36,127 nucleotides of DNA from Chitinophagaceae bacterium (GTDB taxonomy: Bacteria; Bacteroidota; Bacteroidia; Chitinophagales; Chitinophagaceae): the NCBI GenBank assembly GCA_014379345.1, contig JACMLY010000142.1:1-36127 (forward strand), given 5' to 3'. This document shows positions 1-8,349 of the stretch, piece by piece; the first letter of the stretch is position 1; every line of letters begins with the position of its first letter. A model generated the notes under the pieces. That model did no database searches and was not told where the DNA came from. It saw only the letters and a program-made list of their open reading frames with translations. The translations under genes were made by a program, and so were the position numbers.

Positions 1-249
1 GAAGTAATTGTTGGAAAAAAACTGACATATAGTTGGCGGTATGATGGCTACGAGGGCAATTCTTTTGTAACCTGGGAATTATTTGCCGAAGGTGATAAAA
101 CCCGTTTAAAGTTGACACATGAAGGTTTGGAAACTTTCCCAATGAACAATCCGGATTTTGCAAAACAGAATTTTGCCACAGGCTGGATGCAAATCACTGG
201 CACAACACTTAAAGAATTTGTAGAAGATCAATCAAAAATCGTTTTATGA
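1..249 (+). CDS. SRPBCC / AHSA1-type domain protein, C-terminal part (5' end outside window)
   Basis: An open frame runs from the first base to TGA at 247-249 and gives 82 residues. The peptide has an alternating strand pattern (KKLTYSWRYDGYEG, then FVTWELFAEGDKTRLKLTHE) followed by a C-terminal amphipathic helix with GWMQITGTTLKEFVE. This is the usual end of the Bet v1-like SRPBCC/AHSA1 (activator of Hsp90 ATPase homologue) fold, a hydrophobic-ligand-binding module. These small cytoplasmic proteins have no single known role in Bacteroidota, so only the fold is called. The stop codon overlaps the ATG of the next, truncated frame (ATGA at 246-249), which suggests the two were once translationally coupled. 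Confidence 0.75.
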   Translation, partial: EVIVGKKLTYSWRYDGYEGNSFVTWELFAEGDKTRLKLTHEGLETFPMNNPDFAKQNFATGWMQITGTTLKEFVEDQSKIVL

Positions 250-311
250 AAATTGCAGTAACAAGCGTATTTGTAAATACCCCGATAGAAGCATTTACAT
301 TTTACACGTAA
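246..311 (+). pseudogene. Glyoxalase/VOC family protein, truncated after 21 residues
   Basis: The ATG at 246 overlaps the preceding stop. The 21-residue peptide begins MKIAVTSVFVNTPIEAFTFY and then meets TAA at 309-311. This matches the first beta strand and helix of VOC-superfamily (PhnB/glyoxalase-like) proteins, which normally continue for about 100-130 residues through a second beta-alpha-beta-beta-beta unit. None of that remainder is visible in any frame downstream. The gene therefore looks deleted after its first secondary-structure elements. Recognition rests on a short stretch, so the family call is moderately secure and the truncation is certain. Confidence 0.55.
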
Positions 312-393
312 CTACCTAAACTATTTGAAAACGAAAGAAGCGCTGGTAAGAAATATTGATAAAGTAATCAGTCAATTGAAACAGGCGAAATAA
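310..393 (+). pseudogene. Short unidentified C-terminal remnant following the truncated VOC gene
   Basis: Immediately after the truncated VOC frame, the +1-shifted frame reads a lysine-rich helical tail containing YLKTKEALVRNIDKVISQLK and ends with TAA at 391-393. It has no start codon of its own and looks like the last helix of a separate protein joined by a deletion. I do not recognise the family. It could be the tail of an SRPBCC or DinB-like protein. A frameshifted VOC tail seems less likely because VOC proteins do not end in such a helix. Confidence 0.3.
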
Positions 394-416
394 ATCGCAT
401 TCATTTTAAATCTTCT

Positions 417-455
417 TTGTGTCTTAGTGGCAACTTTTTTGCCACTAAGACACAA
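417..455. repeat. 15-bp perfect inverted repeat (TTGTGTCTTAGTGGC word)
   Basis: The arms TTGTGTCTTAGTGGC (417-431) and GCCACTAAGACACAA (441-455) are perfectly complementary around a 9-nt T-rich loop. The hairpin lies between the end of the rightward remnant (393) and the end of the leftward gene at 533, so it could act as a bidirectional terminator. It shares the TGTGTCTT word with the larger hairpin at 20527-20611. Confidence 0.8.
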
Positions 456-532
456 GGAAAAAGATTCAGGTATACGCTCAGGGTTGGTCGCGATCCTGGC
501 TATGCAATGAGAATGACCAAATGCCTTGCTGA

Positions 533-1429
533 TTAGAAAGATTTACTCTTTTGATTTGCTGTGAGCCCCGCCAGTAACCCTTTTGAATAGCCGATTGTTT
601 CAGCTACCTCAGCAAATGGATCATCGGGAGTACGTTCGTATTCCACACTTAACAAATATGTATAGCGTATTTTTATTAATGCCTGCATGATGGATGCCAG
701 ATCGAGCACTCCACGCCCGGCCGGGATAGTACCTCCCTTTGGTTCCGTTGTATCAATATCTTTAAAATGCAGATCGTACAACCGGTCTTTGCATTTTACA
801 ATGGCTTCAGCAGGATCCACTTTTGCACGGGCAGTGTGCCCTACATCGATACAAAGACCAATCCTTTTATCATAGTTCAAAACCGCCTTCCATACGTCGT
901 ACGGTGAAGGGAATCTTTTGTCTTCCGGCCCATGGTTATGAATGGCCAGTTTAATATCAAATTCCTTTACCATCTTGTCGAGGATGGGCATCGAATCGGG
1001 ATGGGGGCTGCAGACAATGGTAGGAATGCCACAATCTCTTGCATATTCGAAAGCCTGCCGTACACTGGCTTCCGTATTCTCCATCGTGATATTTCCACAG
1101 CTTAACGGAGTAATCCCTCCATCTTTCAATTTCTGCACAGCTGCCTGTCTTTCAGCAGCGGTACTTTTGAGCGACAAATGAAAATCCTTGATAGATATAT
1201 ATTTCAGATCTAATTTCTGCAGTGCAACAATTGTATTATCAAGGCTCATTTTTCTGAAAGTATAGGAAGCAATACCCGCCTTAAAACCCTTCCAGGGGTC
1301 TTTGTCGTCTTTATACTCTTCCGCGGAATCCGGAATAATTGCCCCGGAGCTATTTTGTACAATCGAAGTACCTATGGCAGCAAGAAAACCTGTTTTAATG
1401 ATCTGCCTGCGTGAAAGTGATTTTCTCAT
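533..1429 (-). CDS. Tat-exported sugar phosphate isomerase/epimerase-like TIM-barrel protein
   Basis: The 298-residue protein starts with a twin-arginine signal (MRKSLSRRQIIKTGFLAAIG), so a folded, probably metal-loaded enzyme is exported to the periplasm. The rest follows the xylose-isomerase-like TIM barrel (AP_endonuc_2 family): KAGIASYTFRK near residue 50, NHGPED near 165, CIDVGHTAR near 193, DLHFKDID near 219 and SVEYER near 260. The His, Asp and Glu residues of these motifs fit the divalent-metal site of the family. Bacteroidota carry many such exported paralogues, often tied to sugar or inositol use, but the substrate cannot be read from the sequence. The ATG at 1429 is supported because it places the Tat motif at the very N terminus. 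The gene stands alone and diverges from the OmpA gene. Confidence 0.85.
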   Translation of the reverse strand: MRKSLSRRQIIKTGFLAAIGTSIVQNSSGAIIPDSAEEYKDDKDPWKGFKAGIASYTFRKMSLDNTIVALQKLDLKYISIKDFHLSLKSTAAERQAAVQKLKDGGITPLSCGNITMENTEASVRQAFEYARDCGIPTIVCSPHPDSMPILDKMVKEFDIKLAIHNHGPEDKRFPSPYDVWKAVLNYDKRIGLCIDVGHTARAKVDPAEAIVKCKDRLYDLHFKDIDTTEPKGGTIPAGRGVLDLASIMQALIKIRYTYLLSVEYERTPDDPFAEVAETIGYSKGLLAGLTANQKSKSF

Positions 1430-1732
1430 CTTAAAAATTTGTCAGGAATTTAAAGCAAAATCCTGAAAGTTTGTGAATGATCCTTTAAAACGGCATAAAT
1501 GAGTGAAGAAAAAGAGTATCCTCCCAGTTAGTGCGATGTTGTCGTATGGAAGTAAAAACATCCCGGAGACTCAAACTTTTATGTTATTTACGTCATCAAA
1601 AAGTTCAATATGAAAGTACCCGCAGATCCTTCACGCCTCAGAATAAAGAAGGCGGGTTTTGAGCATAAAAAAATCCTTTACCAAAGACATTATAATATCT
1701 GATTTTACGTTCTTATTGTTAAATCCAAACCC
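1430..1732. other. 303-bp divergent intergenic region without a recognisable gene
   Basis: This AT-rich spacer lies between two divergently transcribed genes and should hold both promoters, but I see no clear TTTG / TAnnTTTG pair. The only structure noted is a weak 6-bp inverted repeat, ACCCGC (1618-1623) and GCGGGT (1652-1657), followed by four T's. No tRNA, small ORF or repeat family member was recognised. Confidence 0.5.
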
Positions 1733-3334
1733 GTGAAAGTAATTTTACTATTCATTGTATGCGTTTTTGTACGATATGGCTACTCACAAATGTCTGCAGA
1801 AACCGATACATTAAAGGCTCAGAAGGATAATATAATCACTGCTGCCACTGTTCTTAAGATCGAAAATTTGGGTATAAAAGTTAATTCCGATCTGGCTGAA
1901 CTAAGACCTACTATATCCGCCGATGGTAACCTGCTATTTTTTATTTGTGAAAATCACCCGGCCAATACAAAATATAACTCTGTCTCCAATTCACAGGACA
2001 TATGGTTTTCTGAAAGAGATAGTATGGGTAAATGGAGTGAAGCCGCACACCTGGGATATCCTTTAAATACCATGCACTACAATGCAGTCTACTGGATCTC
2101 TCCCGATAATAACAGGATACTGATAAGAGGTGCATATACAGAAGGCGGATATTTAGGCAAGGGTGTCAGTTTGTGTACGCTTACCAAAAATGGAAACTGG
2201 AGCGAGCCGAATGCATTAAGAATAAAGAATTATCATACATACGACCGGGGTTTGGTGTCCGGTGCTACCATGGCCCACGACGGGCAAACCCTGATACTCT
2301 ACATGACACCTGAAAAAGGCAGCTCATATAATGATCTCTATGTTTGTTTTTTAACAGCCGATGGTTCATGGACTGAGCCGAAAAGTCTGGGTAAGAAAAT
2401 AAACGGTCCAGAACAGGATGAAATGACTCCTTACTTAGCTTCCGACGGTGTTACAATGTACTTCAGTAGCAATCGCCCGGGGGGATTGGGAGACAATGAT
2501 ATCTGGATGACGAAACGCCTCGATAAGACATGGCAAAAATGGAGCGATCCGGTAAATCTTGGAAGCCCTATTAATACTGAGAACTGGGATGCTTTCTTTA
2601 CACTCGATGCCGGTGGAGAATATGCTTACCTGACCAGCGGTTTTAATACCTATGGCGAAAGCGACATTGTACGAGTGAAATTATTAGAAAGGGAAAAACC
2701 AAATCCTGTAGTGTTGGTTAGCGGAAATGTATACAATAAGAAAACACAGCAGCCGCTAAGCGCTTCACTCATTTATGAAACGCTGCCCGATGGTGCGGAA
2801 GCAGGCAACGCCGTATCTAATGCCATTGATGGTGCGTTTAAAATCGTATTGCCGTACGATAAAAATTATAGCATCAGGGCAACCGCAGATAAATTTTTTG
2901 CAGTATCTGAAAACCTTAACCTGGATTCATTAATAAAAGCAGGATACAAAGAAATTCATAAAGACCTGTACCTGGTGCCGATTGAAATTGGGCAGGTGGT
3001 AAGATTGAACAATGTGTTTTTTGATTTTGATAAATGGGATCTCCGGCCCGAATCTTATGTAGAGCTGGACAGGGTTGTTACATTGCTGAAGGAAAATCCC
3101 GCAATAGAAATTGAGATGAGTGCGCACACAGATAGCAGGGGCTCTGATGAATACAATTTTACCTTGAGCGATAATAGGGCAAGATCAGTAACAGAGTATA
3201 TTTTCTCCAAAGGAATTGCCGTTAACCGGATCGTTTCACAGGGTTACGGCGAAACAAATCCCGAAGTGCCGAATGATACCGATGAGAACAGACAGTTAAA
3301 CAGGAGGGTTGAATTTAAAATATTAAAGAACTAG
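1733..3334 (+). CDS. Outer-membrane OmpA-family protein with PD40 (WD40-like) repeats
   Basis: The 533-residue protein starts at GTG 1733 with a signal peptide ending near YGYSQ. Residues about 55-320 hold PD40-type beta-propeller repeats, for example LRPTISADGNLLFF and TPYLASDGVTMYFSSNRPGG followed by DNDIWM. Residues about 330-410 form a carboxypeptidase-regulatory-like or transthyretin-like beta sandwich (VSGNVYNKKTQQPLSA). Residues 425-533 are an OmpA C-terminal peptidoglycan-binding domain with FFDFDKWDLRPES, AHTDSRGSDEYN, RARSVTEYI and a final NRRVEFKI. This architecture is common in Bacteroidota for peptidoglycan-anchored outer-membrane proteins, some linked to T9SS and gliding (PorE-like). 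A specific role cannot be assigned. The gene is monocistronic and ends 15 nt before a long hairpin. Confidence 0.9.
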   Translation: MKVILLFIVCVFVRYGYSQMSAETDTLKAQKDNIITAATVLKIENLGIKVNSDLAELRPTISADGNLLFFICENHPANTKYNSVSNSQDIWFSERDSMGKWSEAAHLGYPLNTMHYNAVYWISPDNNRILIRGAYTEGGYLGKGVSLCTLTKNGNWSEPNALRIKNYHTYDRGLVSGATMAHDGQTLILYMTPEKGSSYNDLYVCFLTADGSWTEPKSLGKKINGPEQDEMTPYLASDGVTMYFSSNRPGGLGDNDIWMTKRLDKTWQKWSDPVNLGSPINTENWDAFFTLDAGGEYAYLTSGFNTYGESDIVRVKLLEREKPNPVVLVSGNVYNKKTQQPLSASLIYETLPDGAEAGNAVSNAIDGAFKIVLPYDKNYSIRATADKFFAVSENLNLDSLIKAGYKEIHKDLYLVPIEIGQVVRLNNVFFDFDKWDLRPESYVELDRVVTLLKENPAIEIEMSAHTDSRGSDEYNFTLSDNRARSVTEYIFSKGIAVNRIVSQGYGETNPEVPNDTDENRQLNRRVEFKILKN

Positions 3335-3349
3335 AATAAAAATAGTTTG

Positions 3350-3445
3350 GCCACGAATTACACAAATCAACGGGGATGACATCCATTGAAATGAATGAAA
3401 GTATTACATTCATTTCAAAGGATGTCATCCCCATTAATTCGTGGC
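3350..3445. repeat. Composite long inverted repeat (GCCACGAATT + GGGGATGACATCC words)
   Basis: Nested complementary blocks are found at 3350-3360 with 3435-3445 (GCCACGAATTA), 3372-3384 with 3420-3432 (GGGGATGACATCC) and 3386-3397 with 3407-3418 (TTGAAATGAATG), around a 9-nt loop. It fills the gap between the convergent OmpA gene (stop 3334) and the leftward small gene, whose stop codon begins at 3446, so it is positioned as a bidirectional terminator. The GGATGACATCC word recurs in the hairpin at 6609-6669, and the GCCACGAATT word recurs at 14469-14530. Confidence 0.9.
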
Positions 3446-3808
3446 TTATTCCTTCACATCATTATTCGATCCATTTCTATTTCTGTTCCTCAATTCATCG
3501 AGCTCCTCCTCGGCATCGCTTTTACCGTATGATCGGGCTTCATAGTAATCCGCACGGCTACTGCCTGAAAGATTTTCTCCTTCCGACCATCCGGGTGTAC
3601 CGTGTAAAGCAGTATCCAGTGTTTCTACAACCGATCCATCATTGGTCGCGATTTCAGGAATTTGATTGCCTGCGGTAAATTGATCCTCTTCTTTAAAAGA
3701 TTCATGGGTATTTTCATCCGGTTTGTTTTCTGGTGCAGCGTTATTTTCCCTGCTGTTTTGTTTGGGTCCAAAAGCATCGTCCGAACCCTGATCGTGCTTA
3801 TCTGCCAT
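3446..3808 (-). CDS. Small acidic, low-complexity hypothetical protein
   Basis: The 120-residue protein begins MADKHDQGSDDAFGPKQ and is rich in Asp, Glu, Asn, Gln, Ser and Gly, with no hydrophobic core or membrane segment. It looks intrinsically disordered throughout, ending in an Arg/Asn-rich tail (LRNRNRNGSNND). The ATG at 3808 was chosen because the upstream extension to 3922 reads through the divergent gene and has the composition of shadow sequence. There is no Shine-Dalgarno sequence, only an A/T-rich leader, as is usual in this phylum. I do not recognise the family. It could be a stress-type hydrophilic protein. It diverges from the AsmA-like gene. Confidence 0.65.
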   Translation of the reverse strand: MADKHDQGSDDAFGPKQNSRENNAAPENKPDENTHESFKEEDQFTAGNQIPEIATNDGSVVETLDTALHGTPGWSEGENLSGSSRADYYEARSYGKSDAEEELDELRNRNRNGSNNDVKE

Positions 3809-3907
3809 AAAAAATATTTTAGTGATTGTAACGATAGTTCTGCCAAGACTGTGCCACCCGCTTTCAAATACCAGGAAGTGGTGTGTTATTTGAATGTATA
3901 CCGATGA

Positions 3908-5656
3908 ATGAAAAAGCTGCACATAGTCTTCCTGCTCGCCGCCGGTCTGTTAATAGCTGCCTATTTTTTTGTACGATTCTATTTGCAGGCAGATATTCGA
4001 CATTCGAGAAATAACGCCCGGGATTCAGCATCAGCGCAAAATGCCGATTCCACACTTGACCTTCGGCCCTTGTTTATTGCCAAAATTCAGCAACTGGTCA
4101 GTAAAGGCTCAAAGGGCCTGTATTCTATCGCTATCAACAACATGGATATAGACATGCTGAAGTCGAGGGTAACACTGACAAAGGTTCAACTTCATCATGA
4201 CAGCTCAGTTTTAGCGGCGCTTGACAGCTTAAAAATGGCGCCGGACGATGTGTTTATCGCCTCTTTTGATACCCTAAAAATTGTAGGGATCAACCTTGAT
4301 GATGTACTAACACAAAAAGCCATCGATTTCAGTGAAATCCGTTTGGTATCACCTGTCATAGAAGCGTATCATACAAAACGGCCTTATAGTGCCGCCAAAA
4401 CTGTGGATTCGATTACCCTCTTTGATCGTATTATGAAAGACATGAAAAGTATTGCCATTGGAAAACTGGTAATAGAAAACGGAACTTTTATCAGTCACAA
4501 CAAAACCAAAAAAAATAAAAAGAACGTATTGAAAACTGTTGAGTTGGAGATGACAGATATTCTAATTGATTCTACAACGGAACATGCAACGGATCGCTTT
4601 TTATTCGCCAGGCAGGCTTCTTTAGCGCTCAGGAATTATGAAATGAGAACTGCCGATGATATTTACTTTCTCAGGATTGGCTTATTGACCGTCAGAGCTC
4701 CACAAAAGACTATGACCATTGATAATTTGTCATTTGCTTCACAGTACAATCAGCAACAATTTCAAAAAAAACATACTCGTCAAAAAGAACAGTACGATTT
4801 TTCAGCACCAAAAATTACCCTCCATAATATCGATTGGTGGTCTTTTATGCAGCAGGATCGTTTTGTAGCAGATGAATTGGTGATGCACAATGCAAAATTA
4901 AAAATAAGACTCGACAGGTCCCTTCCACGGCCATTATCCAAAATGGGAAATTTTCCTCAACAGGTAGTGATGAAACTTCCGATCCGGATCGATGTTGGAG
5001 TTATGAAGATTCGCAATTTGGATCTTCTTTACCAGGAATATAATCCCATATCGACCCAAACCGGTTCCATCCATCTCGACCGATTAAACCTCGATATATC
5101 AAATATTACCAATATTCCATCACAGATAAAAAAGAAAAAGCAAACTGTTGCAACGGGTACAGCATTATTTAAAGATATACCTGTAAAAGCAAGGTTTGTG
5201 TTTGACCTGGTGAATCATAAAAAAGGACGTTTTTCTGCCAGTCTTACAACCGGAAGTTTTGAAGGCAAGAAAATGAATGATATCGCACAGCCACTGGGTT
5301 TGCTTAAAATCGAAAAAGGATACGTTACAGAATTCAATATAGCCATGCAGGGTGATGAGCACCACGCCTCGGGTAAGATAATGATGCTTTACAACGACTT
5401 TAAGATCGCGCTGTACGAAAAAGAAAAAGATGAAAAAGGGCTGGATAAGAAAGGGCTTCTTGGATTTTTTGCCAATGCATTTGTCATTAAAAATGATAAC
5501 CCATCCAAAAATGAAATTTCCAGAAATCCCGCTGCCGAATTTCAACGCGATCCACAAGCCGGCTTTTTTAACCTCGTATGGAAAACCGCATTGACCGGAA
5601 TACTAAAAACCATTGGCGCCAATCCTTCAATGGCTGAAAACAAGGCTAAGAGATAA
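3908..5656 (+). CDS. AsmA-like membrane-anchored protein
   Basis: The 582-residue protein has one N-terminal transmembrane helix (residues about 4-23, IVFLLAAGLLIAAYFFV) and a long beta-rich periplasmic region. That region contains repeated statements of the type seen in AsmA/DUF748-like proteins: MDIDMLKSRVTLTKVQLHHD near 78, DTLKIVGINLDDVL near 120, IGKLVIENGTFISH near 185 and MKIRNLDLLYQEY near 365. AsmA-like proteins are inner-membrane-anchored, often form lipid-transfer bridges or affect outer-membrane biogenesis, and are frequently of unknown function in Bacteroidota. The C-terminal part (about 500-560) is charged and contains FFANAFVIKND. The stop lies about 110 nt before the AraC gene on the same strand. 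The family is inferred from pattern rather than a signature motif. Confidence 0.6.
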   Translation: MKKLHIVFLLAAGLLIAAYFFVRFYLQADIRHSRNNARDSASAQNADSTLDLRPLFIAKIQQLVSKGSKGLYSIAINNMDIDMLKSRVTLTKVQLHHDSSVLAALDSLKMAPDDVFIASFDTLKIVGINLDDVLTQKAIDFSEIRLVSPVIEAYHTKRPYSAAKTVDSITLFDRIMKDMKSIAIGKLVIENGTFISHNKTKKNKKNVLKTVELEMTDILIDSTTEHATDRFLFARQASLALRNYEMRTADDIYFLRIGLLTVRAPQKTMTIDNLSFASQYNQQQFQKKHTRQKEQYDFSAPKITLHNIDWWSFMQQDRFVADELVMHNAKLKIRLDRSLPRPLSKMGNFPQQVVMKLPIRIDVGVMKIRNLDLLYQEYNPISTQTGSIHLDRLNLDISNITNIPSQIKKKKQTVATGTALFKDIPVKARFVFDLVNHKKGRFSASLTTGSFEGKKMNDIAQPLGLLKIEKGYVTEFNIAMQGDEHHASGKIMMLYNDFKIALYEKEKDEKGLDKKGLLGFFANAFVIKNDNPSKNEISRNPAAEFQRDPQAGFFNLVWKTALTGILKTIGANPSMAENKAKR

Positions 5657-5765
5657 AGATGGAAAAGAGATCATAAGTGGTGTCAAATCTTCCTATAAAA
5701 TTTGTAAGGTAAGCCGGGTCAGAATATGCCTTAACTTTATCGGCCTGCAAGAAATGCGAACAAAA

Positions 5766-6572
5766 ATGAAATACGAACAAATAAAGCCACCTGATCAGCT
5801 ACAAGGCCATATAAAATATTACTGGACGATGGAATCTTCCGTTGATTCTGTAACAAACACTTTTAGAACTATTGCTGATGGTTGTCCCGGACTTATATTC
5901 CAACAAACAGAAAATGGAGATTTTTATCAGAATAATAAAAAGCTGCCTGGCATCTTCTTATACGGACAAGCCACCAGGCATGCGGAACTTTATATGGCGG
6001 GAAGGTCTACCACCGTGGGGATCTTTTTCTATCCGCATGCGCTGAAATCTATTTTTGGACTGAATGCTGATGAACTTACTGATTCCTGCATCGATATGGA
6101 GTTGATAACTTCAAGCCAGAATTTCCAATTATCTCAACAACTGATGAATACCTCTTCAACCAATGACCGGATAAAAATATTGTCCTCCTATCTTTTTTGC
6201 CAGATCAGAAATGATAAAAGACAGCCGGATGGAACAATAGAATTTGCTTTATCCCTCATTTTGAAATCAGAAGGAAATATTCCACTCAAAGAATTGCAGG
6301 AAAATATACAACTCTCTGAAAGAAGTTTCGAACGCAGGTTTAAGCAATCCATCGGCATCTCCCCAAAATTATTTTCAAGGATCTGCCGCTTCCAGGCGTC
6401 ATTAAACCAATTGCGAAAAAATAAATACAACAAGCTTTCTGATATCGCCTTTGAAAATGAATATGCGGATCAATCACATTTCATCAGAACGTTTAAAGAG
6501 TTCGCGGGATTCTCCCCTTTCCAATATCAAAAGCAATCGAAAGAAATCGTTGAAAATTTACTTAATGTGTAA
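5766..6572 (+). CDS. AraC-family transcriptional regulator
   Basis: The protein is 268 residues from the chosen ATG at 5766. An in-frame ATG at 5754 is an alternative, and the frame is open further upstream but overlaps the previous gene. Residues 1-135 form the beta-rich N-terminal sensor typical of DUF6597-type AraC proteins (YWTMESS, GCPGLIFQQ, VGIFFYPHALKSIFG). Residues about 160-265 hold two helix-turn-helix units: IPLKELQENIQLSERSFERR followed by FKQSIGISPKLFSRI, and LSDIAFENEYADQSHFIRTF followed by GFSPFQYQK. It should bind DNA and respond to an unknown signal. No adjacent enzyme operon points to a target, and it is followed by a hairpin and a convergent gene. Confidence 0.9.
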   Translation: MKYEQIKPPDQLQGHIKYYWTMESSVDSVTNTFRTIADGCPGLIFQQTENGDFYQNNKKLPGIFLYGQATRHAELYMAGRSTTVGIFFYPHALKSIFGLNADELTDSCIDMELITSSQNFQLSQQLMNTSSTNDRIKILSSYLFCQIRNDKRQPDGTIEFALSLILKSEGNIPLKELQENIQLSERSFERRFKQSIGISPKLFSRICRFQASLNQLRKNKYNKLSDIAFENEYADQSHFIRTFKEFAGFSPFQYQKQSKEIVENLLNV

Positions 6573-6608
6573 ATAACCCATTGTCGGTTTTGCTCTACCT
6601 GATTCGCA

Positions 6609-6669
6609 AAGGGATGACATCCTTTGACTACGAAGTACATTTACCAAGTAAACAAGGATGTCATCCCTT
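6609..6669. repeat. 16-bp inverted repeat with GGATGACATCC word
   Basis: AAGGGATGACATCCTT (6609-6624) and AAGGATGTCATCCCTT (6654-6669) are fully complementary around a 29-nt loop. Each arm also contains GGATG-N-CATCC, which is self-complementary, so the arms could fold individually as well as together. The element sits between the convergent AraC gene (stop 6572) and the leftward gene ending at 6695. The same word forms the inner stem of the hairpin at 3350-3445. Confidence 0.88.
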
Positions 6670-6694
6670 CCTGCAAAAGGATGGAAAATCGTTT

Positions 6695-7441
6695 TTACTT
6701 TTCAAGTGTTTCCCTCTTTGACCAGCATTCATCCATTGCTCCACCTGTTGACTTCTCTCCTTTGTGTCGCCAATCCCCATTTACAAATGAGTAGTCAAAA
6801 ACAAGCGTTTTGCCTACGCTTTCGGGTGTTTTTGTGAAGAACTCAATATTTTCTGTGTACTTACCGCCGGTAGTTGTGTAAGTTCCACCGCCTGCATTCA
6901 TAAAAGACCTTGTGACCACATTATAAGCAATCCAATGAAAATATTTACCGGAAAGCAGCTTCATTGTTCGGCGCGGGAAGAACGGGTTCGATCGTTTTGA
7001 TACGGAATCGTTTCTAAAGTTGCCGGTGATGATCCAGGCTCCCATCAATTCGCCAGGCTTACCATCGTCCAATCTTTCCCATACCTCATTATTCTTCGCA
7101 ACAACAAGTTTGCCTCCGGTCAGTTGAACATCATCTGTGATCTCTTTCCCAACCTGGTTACTATCTTTTGAATTCCATTCTATTTTTCTGATCATTTTAT
7201 TTCCCTCAATCCGCCAGGCGCCACCGTAGGAACTGATAAATTTTTTTCCTGGCAGGTCGTAGGCCGCTACCGAAAATATTTTATCGGTATTGATCATCAC
7301 GGTACGATTTTCAGGCGATCCAAATCCCCAGGCTCCCACAATATCTCTTGTATCTATAATAACCGGTCGCAGAGATGAAAACATTTGTATTGCCGCTATA
7401 CCTATTATCACAACTATTAAAAATGTCCAGATCGGTTTCAT
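6695..7441 (-). CDS. Membrane-anchored lipocalin-like protein with two internal domains
   Basis: The 248-residue protein has an N-terminal membrane segment (about residues 4-24, IWTFLIVVIIGIAAIQMFSS). Two similar beta-barrel-type halves follow. Each opens with a G(A)W motif, DIVGAWGFG near 34 and GELMGAWIITGNF near 130, and continues with KIFSVAAYDLPGKKFISSYG and KYFHWIAYNVVTRSFMNAGG respectively. This duplicated pattern resembles Bacteroidota lipocalin-like proteins that are often annotated only as membrane or secreted protein. Ligand and role are unknown. The ATG at 7441 gives the membrane segment directly at the N terminus. The gene is monocistronic and convergent with the AraC gene. Confidence 0.65.
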   Translation of the reverse strand: MKPIWTFLIVVIIGIAAIQMFSSLRPVIIDTRDIVGAWGFGSPENRTVMINTDKIFSVAAYDLPGKKFISSYGGAWRIEGNKMIRKIEWNSKDSNQVGKEITDDVQLTGGKLVVAKNNEVWERLDDGKPGELMGAWIITGNFRNDSVSKRSNPFFPRRTMKLLSGKYFHWIAYNVVTRSFMNAGGGTYTTTGGKYTENIEFFTKTPESVGKTLVFDYSFVNGDWRHKGEKSTGGAMDECWSKRETLEK

Positions 7442-7527
7442 ATTTTATCATTTAGTGCAATATTAAAGATAAATATTTCTGATCGGGCCAGCGCTTACAG
7501 TTGCAACACGAAAGAATTGCCAATTAA

Positions 7528-7997
7528 AAGCAATCATGGTTACAGGCACCGGATCCTGATCTGGGAATCGATGCAGCATATTGCAAAGGGGATTCATTAA
7601 TCCTTTCACCAGGTACATTTCTTTCCTATCTCTGGCTGGATGGCTCAATACAAGACAGATATACTGTGAAAATACCAGGATTATATTCAGTTATTATTAC
7701 CAATATCTGCGGTTCCGCAAAAATGAAATACTGGTAACTGAAAAAACCTGCAACGTTTCTTTTCCAAATGCATTTTCACCCAATAAAGATGGAAAGAATG
7801 GTTTTTTCAAGATGGTAAGTTCTTTCATCTTTCAGGAATATTATCTCGCCATCTATAATCGGTGGGGACAAAAAATATTTGAAACAAAAGATCGCAGCAA
7901 AGGGTGGGACGGACACTATACAGGAAAACCTCAACCATCCGGAATCTTTGTATGGTATTGCAGATATAAAAGATCGGGCATCGTATCAACGATGTAA
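7528..7997 (+). pseudogene. Remnant of a gliding-motility (CHU_C, T9SS type B) surface protein, truncated and frameshifted
   Basis: Two frames together encode the end of a large Bacteroidota adhesin-type protein. From 7528 one frame reads the last repeat of such proteins (DLGIDAAYCKGDSLIL, SYLWLDGS, PGLYSVIITNICGSA) and stops at TAA 7735-7737. From about 7722 the shifted frame continues with NEILVTEKTCN and then a CHU_C domain: FPNAFSPNKDGKNGFF, YYLAIYNRWGQKIFETKD, GWDGHYTGKPQPSGIFVWYC. It lacks the usual final KGTVTLIR-type strand. One inserted A in the run at about 7721-7725 would explain the shift. No start codon or 5' repeats remain. CHU_C domains direct T9SS export and surface attachment, so this is a dead 3' fragment of a gene that is usually several kilobases long. 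Confidence 0.8.
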
Positions 7998-8349
7998 TAA
8001 TTCATTTTCTGCTTTGATAACGCCGGCGTGAATCCGGTCAATCGTATTATTACTAGTTACCTCAGGAAAAAAAGCGAGTCGGGTTGAAGTGTCAGATCTC
8101 GTAACCGAATATTTTTTAAATAAAATTATTCAATCAATGGTGCATTAGCTTGATAAAGAGATGCGTCACAAATAAATACAGCTATGGCAGGAAATAATTT
8201 AAAACATACTGTGCAAAAAAAATCAGCCAGGTGCTTGCATTTCTGATAGGTCTCTATTATCTTGTTCTCTGTTACTAATGCTCCGAGTCTATTCCAATGA
8301 AATACCATGAATTTTAATTCGAGTATTTCATTATCTAAAAATAGACTCT
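7998..8349. other. 352-bp region with no clear gene; hairpin leader at its 3' end
   Basis: Apart from a leftward 60-codon open frame with no recognisable family or RBS, nothing coding is seen. The last 65 nt form the inverted repeat listed separately at 8285-8348. The 5' part may be decayed flanking sequence of the CHU_C remnant. Confidence 0.45.
8285..8348 (+). promoter_or_regulatory. Two-step inverted repeat abutting the start codon of the 8350 gene
   Basis: The outer arms GAGTCTATT (8285-8293) and AATAGACTC (8340-8348) enclose inner arms AATGAAATA (8296-8304) and TATTTCATT (8324-8332). The right outer arm ends one base before the ATG at 8350. In mRNA this would be a 5'-leader hairpin that could mask initiation. 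As DNA it could be a dyad operator. No function is proven. Confidence 0.5.

Noticed and set aside
3809..3922. N-terminal extension of the small acidic protein (38 residues)
   Set aside because: It overlaps the start of the divergent AsmA-like gene, and its composition is unlike the acidic body, so the internal ATG at 3808 is preferred.
8126..8308. 60-codon leftward open frame
   Set aside because: No family resemblance, RBS or promoter was seen, and it overlaps the hairpin leader of the 8350 gene. It is probably chance.
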